Of a DNA stretch of 20,246 nt, positions 6,623 through 15,384 are shown piece after piece. Position 1 is the stretch's first letter. Each line of letters begins with the position of its first letter. A program made the translations under genes and the position numbers. The notes below the pieces were generated by a model, which was not told the DNA's origin, ran no database searches, and saw only the letters and a list, made by a program, of their open reading frames with translations. Source of the stretch: Gammaproteobacteria bacterium (GTDB lineage Bacteria; Pseudomonadota; Gammaproteobacteria; SURF-13); NCBI GenBank assembly GCA_023381235.1, contig JAMCTV010000083.1, positions 1 through 20,246 of the forward strand, read 5' to 3'.

Positions 6623-8228
6623 CGGTGCCGGAGGTGAATGCCTCGCGTCCCCAGATGGACAGGGTTTTTCCGCGATAGGGTTGGGTAAATTCCTGCGTGG
6701 GATTTCCTGGCGGACGCCAGTTGTCTTCGGCGCTCACGAGTCTGCCGCTGGGGTGAGCTTGAATCCAGTCCGCGACCTGCGCGCTGCCGATTACCTGCAG
6801 CGGTTCGCGCAGGCGGCCCAGAAACTGGAACTGTCCGTGGTATTTGTCAATGTAGGCAACCGGGTGACCGGCGCGCTGCAGGTCTCCGATATAGGCGCTG
6901 ATCTGATGCAGGTCATACGCGGGGGCGGCGGCGCGGATCAGGGTCAAGGTCAGGGCGCTGATAATCAATACTGACGCCAGGGTGAGCGCGATGACGCGCT
7001 GCAACACTGACGCGGGATGCAGAAAAAAAAGTAGCATGCCCATGCTGGCTGAGATCATGCCCGGTAAAAAGGAATTTTCGTACAGCCAGGCGGGCAAATC
7101 TGGGTAGTAGGCCACGAGGGCGGATACGGACATGAGCATCGCGCCAAATAAAATCAGCGCGGCGCCCACGGGCATGTTGTCCCAGCGCTTGGGGGCGGAG
7201 CTTTGCAGGGCGCGTGCGGCAAGCAGGGCGAACGCGGGAAACACGGGCAGCAGGTAATGTGGTTGCTTACCGCTAATGAGCGAGAAGGCGATGAGCACCG
7301 GAATCATCCACGCAAGGCAGAAGCGCACCCCGGTTTCCGCAGGCGTGATGGTAAGCTGCCTGAAGCCGCGCCACAGCGCGGGCCAGAGCAGCCAGGGAAA
7401 CAGCAGCGCTGGCAGCAGGGGGAGATACCACCACCACGGGTGCCGGTGCGCGAAGGACTGCACCATGCGCTCGGCGGTTTGGCCCCAGAAGATGGCGCGG
7501 CTGTATTCTTCCCCGCCACGGAGGGCGGCGGGAACGGCCCAGGCCAGCGCAATCGCCGCGCCGAGCAGCAGCGCGCCCAGGATGCCGAGATACCAGCGCG
7601 GCCGGGAGGCGGGACGCTGCTCCCGCATCCACCACGGCGCGAGCACGGCGAGCGGCAGGGTGTGTAACAGAATCACCGGGCCCTTGGCGAGTATGCCGAG
7701 ACCGATAGCGAGACCTAGTATGGCAAAGCCGCGCGCCGCGCGGTAGTGCCACGCATGCAGGATGCCGATGATTCCGAGCAACGTGAAAAACGTCACCAGC
7801 ATGTCGAAAAAAACGAGGGTGGTAAACAGCGTCCACAACAACGCACCGAGCAATATCCAGGGCACGCTTTGCGCGATGGCTCTTTGTTGCGGCCACAGCA
7901 GTCGCGCCACATGGGCGCTGAGAAACAGATTGGCCAAGGCGAACAAGGGCGGCACCAGGCGCGGCCACCACTCGTTCACCCCGAACAGCCACCAGCCGGA
8001 GTGAAACAGCCAGAACAGCAACGGCGGCTTGTGGCTGTAAGGTTCGCCGTTGAGGTACGGCACCAGAAAATCGCCGCGCAGCCACATCTCCCAGGCTACG
8101 CTGACGTAGCGCGTCTCATCTATCGGCCATAGCGGGCGTGTGGCGAGCGCCACCAGCACCAGCAGCAGCCACAGGCCGGTGCATAAAATGTAGGGGGGTA
8201 AAATGCGCTGTTTTGTGCCGGGCGTCAT
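6573..8228 (-). CDS. ArnT-like GT39/GT83-family membrane glycosyltransferase
   Basis: Integral-membrane transferase that uses a polyprenyl-phosphate sugar donor on the periplasmic side. The 551-residue length equals that of E. coli ArnT (550), which adds aminoarabinose to lipid A. Visible features: an N-terminal helix, then the acidic loop motif PIDETRY (about residues 34-40, the likely catalytic Asp-Glu), the HKPPLLFWL motif of the family, about 11-12 further membrane helices, a QPHYLLPVFPA motif (about residue 325) and a soluble C-terminal domain. Substrate cannot be told from sequence: lipid A, protein or another glycan are all possible. It starts 1 bp after the TVP38-like gene. With the GT2 enzyme two genes upstream, it forms a classic donor-maker plus transferase pair. 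Confidence 0.9.
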   Translation of the reverse strand: MTPGTKQRILPPYILCTGLWLLLVLVALATRPLWPIDETRYVSVAWEMWLRGDFLVPYLNGEPYSHKPPLLFWLFHSGWWLFGVNEWWPRLVPPLFALANLFLSAHVARLLWPQQRAIAQSVPWILLGALLWTLFTTLVFFDMLVTFFTLLGIIGILHAWHYRAARGFAILGLAIGLGILAKGPVILLHTLPLAVLAPWWMREQRPASRPRWYLGILGALLLGAAIALAWAVPAALRGGEEYSRAIFWGQTAERMVQSFAHRHPWWWYLPLLPALLFPWLLWPALWRGFRQLTITPAETGVRFCLAWMIPVLIAFSLISGKQPHYLLPVFPAFALLAARALQSSAPKRWDNMPVGAALILFGAMLMSVSALVAYYPDLPAWLYENSFLPGMISASMGMLLFFLHPASVLQRVIALTLASVLIISALTLTLIRAAAPAYDLHQISAYIGDLQRAGHPVAYIDKYHGQFQFLGRLREPLQVIGSAQVADWIQAHPSGRLVSAEDNWRPPGNPTQEFTQPYRGKTLSIWGREAFTSGTDDATPHAAPAVTPEEE

Positions 8229-8229
8229 A

Positions 8230-8925
8230 TCAATCGCCGTTTGCCTGCTTCAATTCCCGCTCAATTTCTTCATCCGGCGTTTTTCCATGCCGGTATTTGC
8301 GGTAAAGCCACACTCCCATGATGCCTGAGGCCAGGAACAGCGCTACGCCGGCGCCGATACGCAATGCGGGGTCGAGCTGGATGCCGCTGCCGATGAGCGC
8401 GAATACCGCGGTCTGCGGAATGTAGCCCAGCGCCGAACCGGCGAAAAACGGCAGGCCGCGCACGCTCGATATGCCGGCCACGAGATTGGTCGCCGCGTTG
8501 CTGCCTACCGGCAGCAGGCGGATGAGCAGGGCCATGGAGAAGGGATTGCCGCGCAGGAAGCCGTCGAGCTTTTTGACCCTGTGCGGGAAACGCGCGGCGA
8601 CGAAATCGCGCCCCAGCAGCCGGGCGTAATAAAAGGCGCTGACGCAGCCAAACAGGGCGGCCAGCAAGCCGAGCGTGGTCCCGGCGATGAAACCGAAGGC
8701 GTAGCCGCCGAGAAAGGCGACCGCCTGGCGCGGCAGACCGAGCGCGGTGAACAGTGCGCCGGCCGCGATGAACAGCGCTTCGCCGGACATCCCCTTGCCG
8801 CGCACCTCGGAGTCTATCCAGGTTTCGTTAAGCGAGGCGCCGAATTGCGTGACCTCCAGCAGGTAGCCCAGCCCGATCAAGGTGGCGATCAGCAGCAGGC
8901 CGCGCAGGATGACGCGCGGATTCAA
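8230..8925 (-). CDS. TVP38/TMEM64 (VTT/DedA-related) membrane protein
   Basis: 231 residues with a VTT (SNARE-associated) domain: an N-terminal helix (about residues 5-23), GGYAFGFIAGTTLGLLAA, the SAFYYARLLGRD motif, RLLPVGSNAATNLVAG and the GYIPQTAVFALIGSG block, ending in a helix and a charged tail. DedA/TVP38 proteins are implicated in lipid-carrier or phospholipid flipping and membrane homeostasis. The start is taken as TTG at 8925 because GAGG lies 7 nt before it and the TTG overlaps the TGA of the upstream GT2 gene (TTGA). A longer frame back to 9006 would add a hydrophilic, unrelated N-terminus inside the GT2 gene and is rejected. Placed between a GT2 and an ArnT-like gene, it may flip the lipid-linked sugar; that is inference. 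Confidence 0.88.
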   Translation of the reverse strand: MNPRVILRGLLLIATLIGLGYLLEVTQFGASLNETWIDSEVRGKGMSGEALFIAAGALFTALGLPRQAVAFLGGYAFGFIAGTTLGLLAALFGCVSAFYYARLLGRDFVAARFPHRVKKLDGFLRGNPFSMALLIRLLPVGSNAATNLVAGISSVRGLPFFAGSALGYIPQTAVFALIGSGIQLDPALRIGAGVALFLASGIMGVWLYRKYRHGKTPDEEIERELKQANGD

Positions 8926-9650
8926 TTTGCATCCTCGACAATCACCGGCCGCTTGGCGCGCCGTTGCAGCCACATTACGCCGAGCATGTCCACGATGCCC
9001 ACCCACAGGCGGTCGAACAGGCCGTAGTTTGAAATCCCGCGTGTGCGCGGACGGTGATTGACCTCGACCGATGTCACGCTCCCGCCATGGCGCAAAAACA
9101 ATGCCGGCAGAAAGCGGTGCATGTGGTCGAAATACGGCAGCGCGAGGAAGGTGTCGCGCGCGAACAGCTTTAGCCCGCAGCCGGTGTCGGGCGTGTAATC
9201 GCGTAGCATGCGGCCGCGCACCGCGTTGGCGACGCGCGAAGAGAGGCGTTTGAGCCAGGTGTCGCGGCGTTTGTGGCGGTAGCCCGCAATCAGTTGCAGG
9301 TGCGCTGGCGGCGCGGCCGCGCGCGACGCGGCATGCAGCTTGAGGATGTCCGCCGGGTCATTTTGCCCGTCGCCATCCAGGGTGGCGATCCACTCGCTGC
9401 GTGCGGCGCGCACACCGCTGAGTATCGAAGTGCTCTGCCCGCAGCTTTGCCGGTGACGGATCACGCGCAGGCGCGCAAAGTCACGCCGCGCGTCACGCAG
9501 GCGTTGCGGCGACGCGTCATCGCTGCCGTCGTCCACATAAATGACTTCATAGTCCAGATTGCCGTCCAGCGCGGCGCGGATCTCGGCGATGAGGGGAGCA
9601 ATGTTGTCGGCTTCGTTGCGTACCGGAATGACGAGGGAGAGCTCTGGCAT
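8922..9650 (-). CDS. GT2-family polyprenyl-phosphate glycosyltransferase (DPM1/ArnC-like)
   Basis: 242 residues of a GT-A fold. The N-terminus reads LSLVIPVRNEADNI, followed by VIYVDDGSDD (about residues 40-49) and the metal-binding TLDGDGQNDP (about residues 92-101), the pattern of enzymes making dolichol- or undecaprenyl-phosphate sugars. The C-terminal membrane helices of ArnC/GtrB proteins are missing, so this is the short, probably peripheral form. Expected product: a lipid-linked sugar used by the ArnT-like enzyme two genes downstream. It is the first gene of the minus-strand train. No strong Shine-Dalgarno is seen before ATG 9650, and a TAATAT -10-like hexamer (9675-9670) lacks a convincing -35. 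Confidence 0.93.
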   Translation of the reverse strand: MPELSLVIPVRNEADNIAPLIAEIRAALDGNLDYEVIYVDDGSDDASPQRLRDARRDFARLRVIRHRQSCGQSTSILSGVRAARSEWIATLDGDGQNDPADILKLHAASRAAAPPAHLQLIAGYRHKRRDTWLKRLSSRVANAVRGRMLRDYTPDTGCGLKLFARDTFLALPYFDHMHRFLPALFLRHGGSVTSVEVNHRPRTRGISNYGLFDRLWVGIVDMLGVMWLQRRAKRPVIVEDAN

Positions 9651-9680
9651 GACTTGAAATGATTACGCTATATTAAGTTT

Positions 9681-9794
9681 GTTGAAAAAGTCCATCCATG
9701 GCTTTTTCAACTTCGCGAAGCAAAAGTGTGATTTTTGCTTCGCTACATTTTTCAAATACTAAGTATTTGAAAAATGCGGTACATCCATGTACCG
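9681..9794. repeat. Array of four back-to-back perfect hairpins (REP/MITE-like)
   Basis: Four inverted repeats fill 114 bp almost completely. (1) GTTGAAAAAG 9681-9690 with CTTTTTCAAC 9702-9711. (2) GCGAAGCAAAA 9715-9725 with TTTTGCTTCGC 9733-9743. (3) CATTTTTCAAATACT 9746-9760 with AGTATTTGAAAAATG 9762-9776, 15-bp arms and 1-nt spacer. (4) CGGTACAT 9777-9784 with ATGTACCG 9787-9794. The core CATCCATG recurs in loop 1 (9693-9700) and at the centre of stem 4 (9782-9789). CTTCGCGAAG (9711-9720) is itself a palindrome. The array lies between the histidine kinase stop (9838) and the GT2 start (9650), outside any gene. Such structure fits an extragenic palindromic repeat cluster and could also end or stabilise the kinase transcript. 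Confidence 0.85.
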
Positions 9795-9837
9795 GCGCTG
9801 GCCGCGTGCAGCAATGGCAGCATTATACCGGAGATGC

Positions 9838-11103
9838 CTAACGAAACAGTAGTCTCACCTGGGTGCCGGCACCGGCGTGACTGGTGATTTCGATGCGCCA
9901 GCCGTAACGCTCGCACACGCGCTGCACCAGCGACAGGCCCAGTCCCATGCCCGCGGCGGCCTTGGCCGCCTCCGCGCCGCGGTAGTAGCGCTCGAACAGG
10001 CGCCCCAGGTCGCTCTGTTGTATGCCGATGCCGGTGTCTTCGATGGTGAGGCTGTCCTTGCCCAGCTTGAGCAGAATCTTTCCGCGCGTGGTGTAATTGA
10101 AGGCGTTGCGTATCAGGTTGCCGAGTACGATTCTTAAGGTACAGGGCGTTACGGGCACTTGGGTTGCGCCACCCAGCTCCATGCTGAGTTCGATGAGTTT
10201 GCCGGAAATGAGATAGCGGTTGTTTTCCACCACTTCCTGCAATACCGGCGCGACAGGATAAAGGGTGGTGCTTTCCGCGTCATCGGCCGGGCGCGACAGC
10301 AGCAATAAGCCGGCGATGACGTCGGAGATTTCGCGCAGGGCGTGGTCAATGCGCTGCAGGCGCTTGCGTGCGCTATCGGGAAGATCGGGATCGGTGAACA
10401 GTAATTCCACCGTGCCTTTGAGCACGGCAAGCGGGGTGCGCAGTTCATGACTGGCGTCGTCGTTGAATTCGCGCTCACGCGCGATGAGCGCCTTGGTGCG
10501 TTCCAGATGCAGGTCCAGGGCGGCCGCCAGGGCGCCGATCTCGTCATTGTGCAGGCCCTCAGCCAGACGGACTTTGGAGTTTTCTCCGCCTGCGTTGGCG
10601 ACATCGCGGGCAAGCCGGGTGAGCGGCCGCGTCACCCGGTAGGACACCAGTGTGCCGATGCCGAGCGCGGCGAGCAGCGATACGATAAGGGTGAGTATAA
10701 GAAACAGCAGATAGGATTGATTCAGTTGCAAGGCGCTATCCGGATGGACAAGATAAAACCGCGCGCCCTCCATGTCTTTCACAACCACGTGGTGTCTTTG
10801 CCCGTCAAAGGGGATGTTGTGAAAGCCCGGCGCGAGACTATCCAGATAAGCAGGCAGGCCGAAGGTGCTTTTGCCCGCCGACAGGTAGATGCGCGACTCA
10901 GACGATTTGGACGCAGGCAAACGGCGGTAGATGCTGTAGTACAAAACAACGCCATCCAATTCAGCGAATAATTGCTGCGCAATGATTTTTTCCTTGAACT
11001 GGGTGGAGAGGTGGTAGGCTGCGCCGACCAGCGATACGCCAAGTACGCCGCCAAAGAGTAAAAATGCCAGTATGATGCGGCGGCGCAAACTGCTAGAGCG
11101 CAT
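9838..11103 (-). CDS. Two-component sensor histidine kinase
   Basis: 421 residues from ATG 11103. Membrane helices near residues 9-28 and 130-153 bracket a periplasmic sensor region of about 100 residues, which has no domain I recognise. A HAMP linker follows (about 155-208), then the H-box SHELRTPLAVLKG (phosphoacceptor H219), N-box GNLIRNAFNY (N333), G1 IEDTGIGI (D356) and G2 GMGLGLSLV. All catalytic motifs are present. A TTG at 11112 would add three residues. The start overlaps the end of the response regulator gene by 11 bp, so the two are co-translated; no separate Shine-Dalgarno is visible. The layout is like QseC/PmrB-type kinases. The lipid/glycan gene train lies just downstream beyond the hairpin array, so it is a possible target, by context only. 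Confidence 0.95.
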   Translation of the reverse strand: MRSSSLRRRIILAFLLFGGVLGVSLVGAAYHLSTQFKEKIIAQQLFAELDGVVLYYSIYRRLPASKSSESRIYLSAGKSTFGLPAYLDSLAPGFHNIPFDGQRHHVVVKDMEGARFYLVHPDSALQLNQSYLLFLILTLIVSLLAALGIGTLVSYRVTRPLTRLARDVANAGGENSKVRLAEGLHNDEIGALAAALDLHLERTKALIAREREFNDDASHELRTPLAVLKGTVELLFTDPDLPDSARKRLQRIDHALREISDVIAGLLLLSRPADDAESTTLYPVAPVLQEVVENNRYLISGKLIELSMELGGATQVPVTPCTLRIVLGNLIRNAFNYTTRGKILLKLGKDSLTIEDTGIGIQQSDLGRLFERYYRGAEAAKAAAGMGLGLSLVQRVCERYGWRIEITSHAGAGTQVRLLFR

Positions 11104-11779
11104 TCGGATCAACCAGGCGATAACCGATGCCGCGCACGTTGTGCAGCAGAGGTACGCTGAACGGCTGATCTATGGTGTTGCGCAGGATGTGCATGTGCGC
11201 GCGCAGCGCATCGCTGTCCGGGGGCGAGTCGCCCCAGATTACCGCGCTGATCTCGCGCCGCTCCACCACGCGATGCGATTGCTCCATCAGCAGGCGCAGT
11301 ATCTTGAGGCTGATCGGAGACAGGTTGAGGGCGCGGCCGGCGCGTTGTACGCGCAAGGTCTGGGTGTCCAGGGTGAGGTCGGCGACCTGCAACTGCGCGT
11401 CTTGTTTTGCCTCGGCCGTGCCGCGCCGCGCGAGGGCCTGTAGCCGCGCCTCCAGTTCCTGCAACGCAAAGGGCTTGGTCAGATAATCGTCGGCGCCGCT
11501 GTTGAAGCCATGCAGCTTGTCCTGCAGGCTGTCGCGCACCGTGAGCATCAATACCGGGGTGGCCTTGCCGCTGTCATGGCGCAGCCTCGAGCACAACTCG
11601 ATACCGTCCATGCCCGGCAGCATCACATCAAGCACGATGGCGTCGTAATCGCTGGTTGTCGCCAGGCACAGGCCGGCGGGGCCGTCCACCGCCGCGCTCA
11701 CCATGTGTCCCTTGGCGCTCAGGTAGTCACACACATTGGCGGAAATATCCGGGTTGTTTTCAATCACCAGAACGCGCAT
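11093..11779 (-). CDS. OmpR/PhoB-family response regulator with altered acidic pair
   Basis: 228 residues: receiver domain (1-118) and winged-helix DNA-binding domain (about 130-225, with the GRALNLSPISLKILRLL and VRGIGYRLV motifs). Phosphoacceptor Asp51 (IVLDVMLPGMDG), conserved Thr (LMLT) and Lys (LTKPF) are present. The magnesium-binding acidic pair, usually Glu-Asp in this family, reads Glu7-Asn8 here. Start chosen at ATG 11779, which gives the normal receiver N-terminus and has GAAAGGG about 5 nt upstream; the longer open frame to 11938 runs through the divergent gene and is not family sequence. It partners the overlapping kinase gene. The two are probably transcribed from a divergent promoter at 11815-11823. 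Confidence 0.95.
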   Translation of the reverse strand: MRVLVIENNPDISANVCDYLSAKGHMVSAAVDGPAGLCLATTSDYDAIVLDVMLPGMDGIELCSRLRHDSGKATPVLMLTVRDSLQDKLHGFNSGADDYLTKPFALQELEARLQALARRGTAEAKQDAQLQVADLTLDTQTLRVQRAGRALNLSPISLKILRLLMEQSHRVVERREISAVIWGDSPPDSDALRAHMHILRNTIDQPFSVPLLHNVRGIGYRLVDPNAL

Positions 11780-11814
11780 AGTACCCTTTCTTGTTCCAAA
11801 ACCCGTCCAGCCCC

Positions 11815-11823
11815 AGTATAGCA
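11815..11823 (-). promoter_or_regulatory. Extended -10 promoter for the two-component operon
   Basis: On the minus strand the sequence reads TGCTATACT, an extended -10 (TG-N-TATACT, 5 of 6 in the hexamer), about 35 bp before the response regulator ATG. A good -35 is missing, as is usual for extended -10 promoters. It is adjoined by the inverted repeat GGCCG-C-CGGCC (11824-11834), which sits upstream of it in the 65-bp divergent spacer shared with the YyaL-like gene and could be an operator. Confidence 0.45.
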
Positions 11824-11844
11824 GGCCGCCGGCCAGGATAAAGT

Positions 11845-13885
<2,041 letters not shown>

Positions 13886-13914
<29 letters not shown>

Positions 13915-14818
13915 AACGGGCAGCGAATTCTTCCTGTGTGAAGCGGTGATTTTGCGTGCCGTGTTTTTCGATCTTGATCGCGCCCATGAGTGAGGCGATG
14001 CGGCCGGTGGTTTCCCAGTCATGGCCTTGGTCTAACCCATATAACAGACCGGCGCGATAGGCGTCGCCGCAGCCGGTGGGGTCGGCGAGCGCAGAAGGGC
14101 GCGCGGCGGGAACCTTGATTTGCTTTCCATTGGTATAAACCGTCGAGCCCTGCGCGCCATGAGTGACGACCAACGCCTCGACGGTCTTGGCCAACTCCTG
14201 CGCGGATTTTCCGGTGCGCTGCTGCATAAGTTGCAGTTCATAGTCGTTGAACGCAGCCCACGCGGCTTGCTCCATAAACGTCATCAGCTCCGCGCCGTTG
14301 TACATGGGCATGCCCTGGCCGGGGTCGAACAGGAACGGGATGCCGGAAGCGGCGAACTGCGTGGCGTGCTCAATCATGCCCTCGCGCCCGTCGGGGGCGA
14401 TGATGCCGAGCTTGACGCCATTGGCATCCGTCACCTTGTTGTGATGTGCGAAGTTCATCGCTCCGGGGTGAAACGCGGTGATCTGGTTGTCATCCATGTC
14501 GGTGGTGATGAATGCCTGCGCGGTGTATGCGTGATCAATGGTGGAGATATGACGGCAGTTGATCTGGCAGCGCTGCAACCAGTCCTTGTAAGGCAGGAAG
14601 TCCATGCCCACCGTGCCCATGGGCAAGGCATCGCCGCCGAGTAGTTTCAAATTGTAGGCGATGTTGCCCGCGCAGCCGCCGAATTCGCGGCGCAAGTCCG
14701 GAACCAGAAAAGATACGCTGAGGATATGCACCTGCTCCGGCAGGATATGATGTTTGAAGCGGTCATGAAACACCATGATGGTGTCGTAGGCAAACGAGCC
14801 GCAGATGAGCACTGACAT
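13886..14818 (-). CDS. PfkB-family carbohydrate/nucleoside kinase
   Basis: 310 residues of the ribokinase fold. The first strand reads VLICGSFAYDTIM, followed by the substrate-binding GGCAGNIAYNLKLLG (about residues 47-61) and the second PfkB signature with anion hole and catalytic Asp in DPTGCGDAYRAG (D252). Sequence pattern is close to the adenosine-kinase/sugar-kinase group often annotated only as carbohydrate kinase; the substrate cannot be fixed. AGGA lies 6 nt before ATG 14818. The gene follows dgkA after a 9-bp gap, so the two probably share a transcript. Its 3' end overlaps the YyaL-like gene by 29 bp in the opposite direction. Confidence 0.92.
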
Positions 14819-14827
14819 GGAGAGTCC

Positions 14828-15199
14828 TTATTGAAATTTTTCCGCAACAATCATAACCCAAATCAGCAGCGCATTGATAAGGGCCAGAAACACCGCCGCC
14901 GAACCCATGTCCTTGGCGCGCCCCGAAAGAGTGTGGTGTTCCGTGCCGATGCGGTCTATGGCCGCCTCGATGCTGGAGTTGATGATCTCCACGATCAACA
15001 CCAGGAACAGGCTGCCTACCAGCAGAGATCGTTCCAGCGCGCTGTCGCCCAACCACAAGCCAAGCGGCACGAGTAGCACGAACAAGCCCGTCTCGAGACG
15101 AAATGCCGCTTCATTCTGATATGTCGCCTTAAGCCCCGCCAGGGAATATCCGCCGGCTCGTATCAGGCGTTGAATTTCTTTCAGTAGTCCGGGGGGCAT
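14828..15199 (-). CDS. dgkA: Diacylglycerol kinase (DgkA type)
   Basis: Small integral-membrane kinase phosphorylating diacylglycerol to phosphatidic acid with ATP; works as a trimer in the inner membrane. 123 residues against 122 in E. coli. Visible: an N-terminal amphipathic helix with AGGYSLAGLKATYQNEAAFR, three membrane helices (about residues 33-50, 56-73 and 98-118) and the active-site stretch EIINSSIEAAIDRIG followed by SGRAKDMGSAAVF (E71, N74 and E78 in the first motif). The ATG at 15199 fits the family start; no Shine-Dalgarno is apparent. Divergent from the PlcP-like gene across a 185-bp control region. Confidence 0.97.
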   Translation of the reverse strand: MPPGLLKEIQRLIRAGGYSLAGLKATYQNEAAFRLETGLFVLLVPLGLWLGDSALERSLLVGSLFLVLIVEIINSSIEAAIDRIGTEHHTLSGRAKDMGSAAVFLALINALLIWVMIVAEKFQ

Positions 15200-15232
15200 G
15201 AGCGAATAGCTGTATTAATGAAGTCCGCGCGC

Positions 15233-15261
15233 ACCATAGCAGCAAGCGCCGCCTGATTCAA
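15233..15261 (-). promoter_or_regulatory. Candidate sigma70 promoter for dgkA
   Basis: On the minus strand TTGAAT (15261-15256) and TATGGT (15238-15233) are separated by 17 bp, each matching 4 of 6 consensus positions. The predicted start near 15226 leaves a leader of about 27 nt before ATG 15199. Confidence 0.5.
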
Positions 15262-15296
15262 GCATTCGCGCTTCCAAAAACCGCGCCGGGCGATAT

Positions 15297-15314
15297 ATGA
15301 CGGAGACGTGACAC
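15297..15314. promoter_or_regulatory. Pho-box-like direct repeat (putative PhoB site)
   Basis: Read on the minus strand, 15314-15297 is GTGTCAC-GTCT-CCGTCAT: two 7-bp units separated by 4 bp, an 11-bp repeat period. Against the E. coli Pho-box half-site CTGTCAT they match 5 of 7 and 6 of 7 positions. It lies between dgkA and the PlcP-like gene and overlaps the -35 of the latter's predicted promoter, which is where PhoB activates. Its half-site orientation, however, points toward dgkA. Confidence 0.45.
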
Positions 15315-15335
15315 TCGCCTTAAACAAGCTGTAAT
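15308..15335 (+). promoter_or_regulatory. Candidate promoter for the plcP-like/GT4 operon
   Basis: GTGACA (15308-15313, 5 of 6) and TGTAAT (15330-15335, 5 of 6) are spaced by 16 bp, predicting transcription from about 15342 and a leader of about 43 nt. The -35 lies within the Pho-box-like repeat. Confidence 0.5.
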
Positions 15336-15384
15336 AAAGCTCGTGCATAGTTCCGCGCAATCAAACAGTAAGACGAGGAACTTC

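Noticed and set aside
8926..9006. Upstream extension of the TVP38-like gene
   Set aside because: The extra 27 residues are hydrophilic, lie inside the GT2 gene and are not typical of the family; the TTG at 8925 has a good ribosome site.
9681..9776. Hairpins 1-3 as ordinary Rho-independent terminators
   Set aside because: The strand following each stem lacks a proper U-run after a GC-rich stem; stems 1 and 3 are AT-rich. A side role in termination is possible but not the main reading.
9681..9794. CRISPR array
   Set aside because: The units are different palindromes, not a regular direct repeat with unique spacers, and no cas genes are nearby.
15343..15384. GTG start for the PlcP-like protein at 15343
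   Set aside because: No ribosome site, coincides with the predicted transcript start, and adds non-family residues; ATG 15385 has GAGGA at proper spacing.
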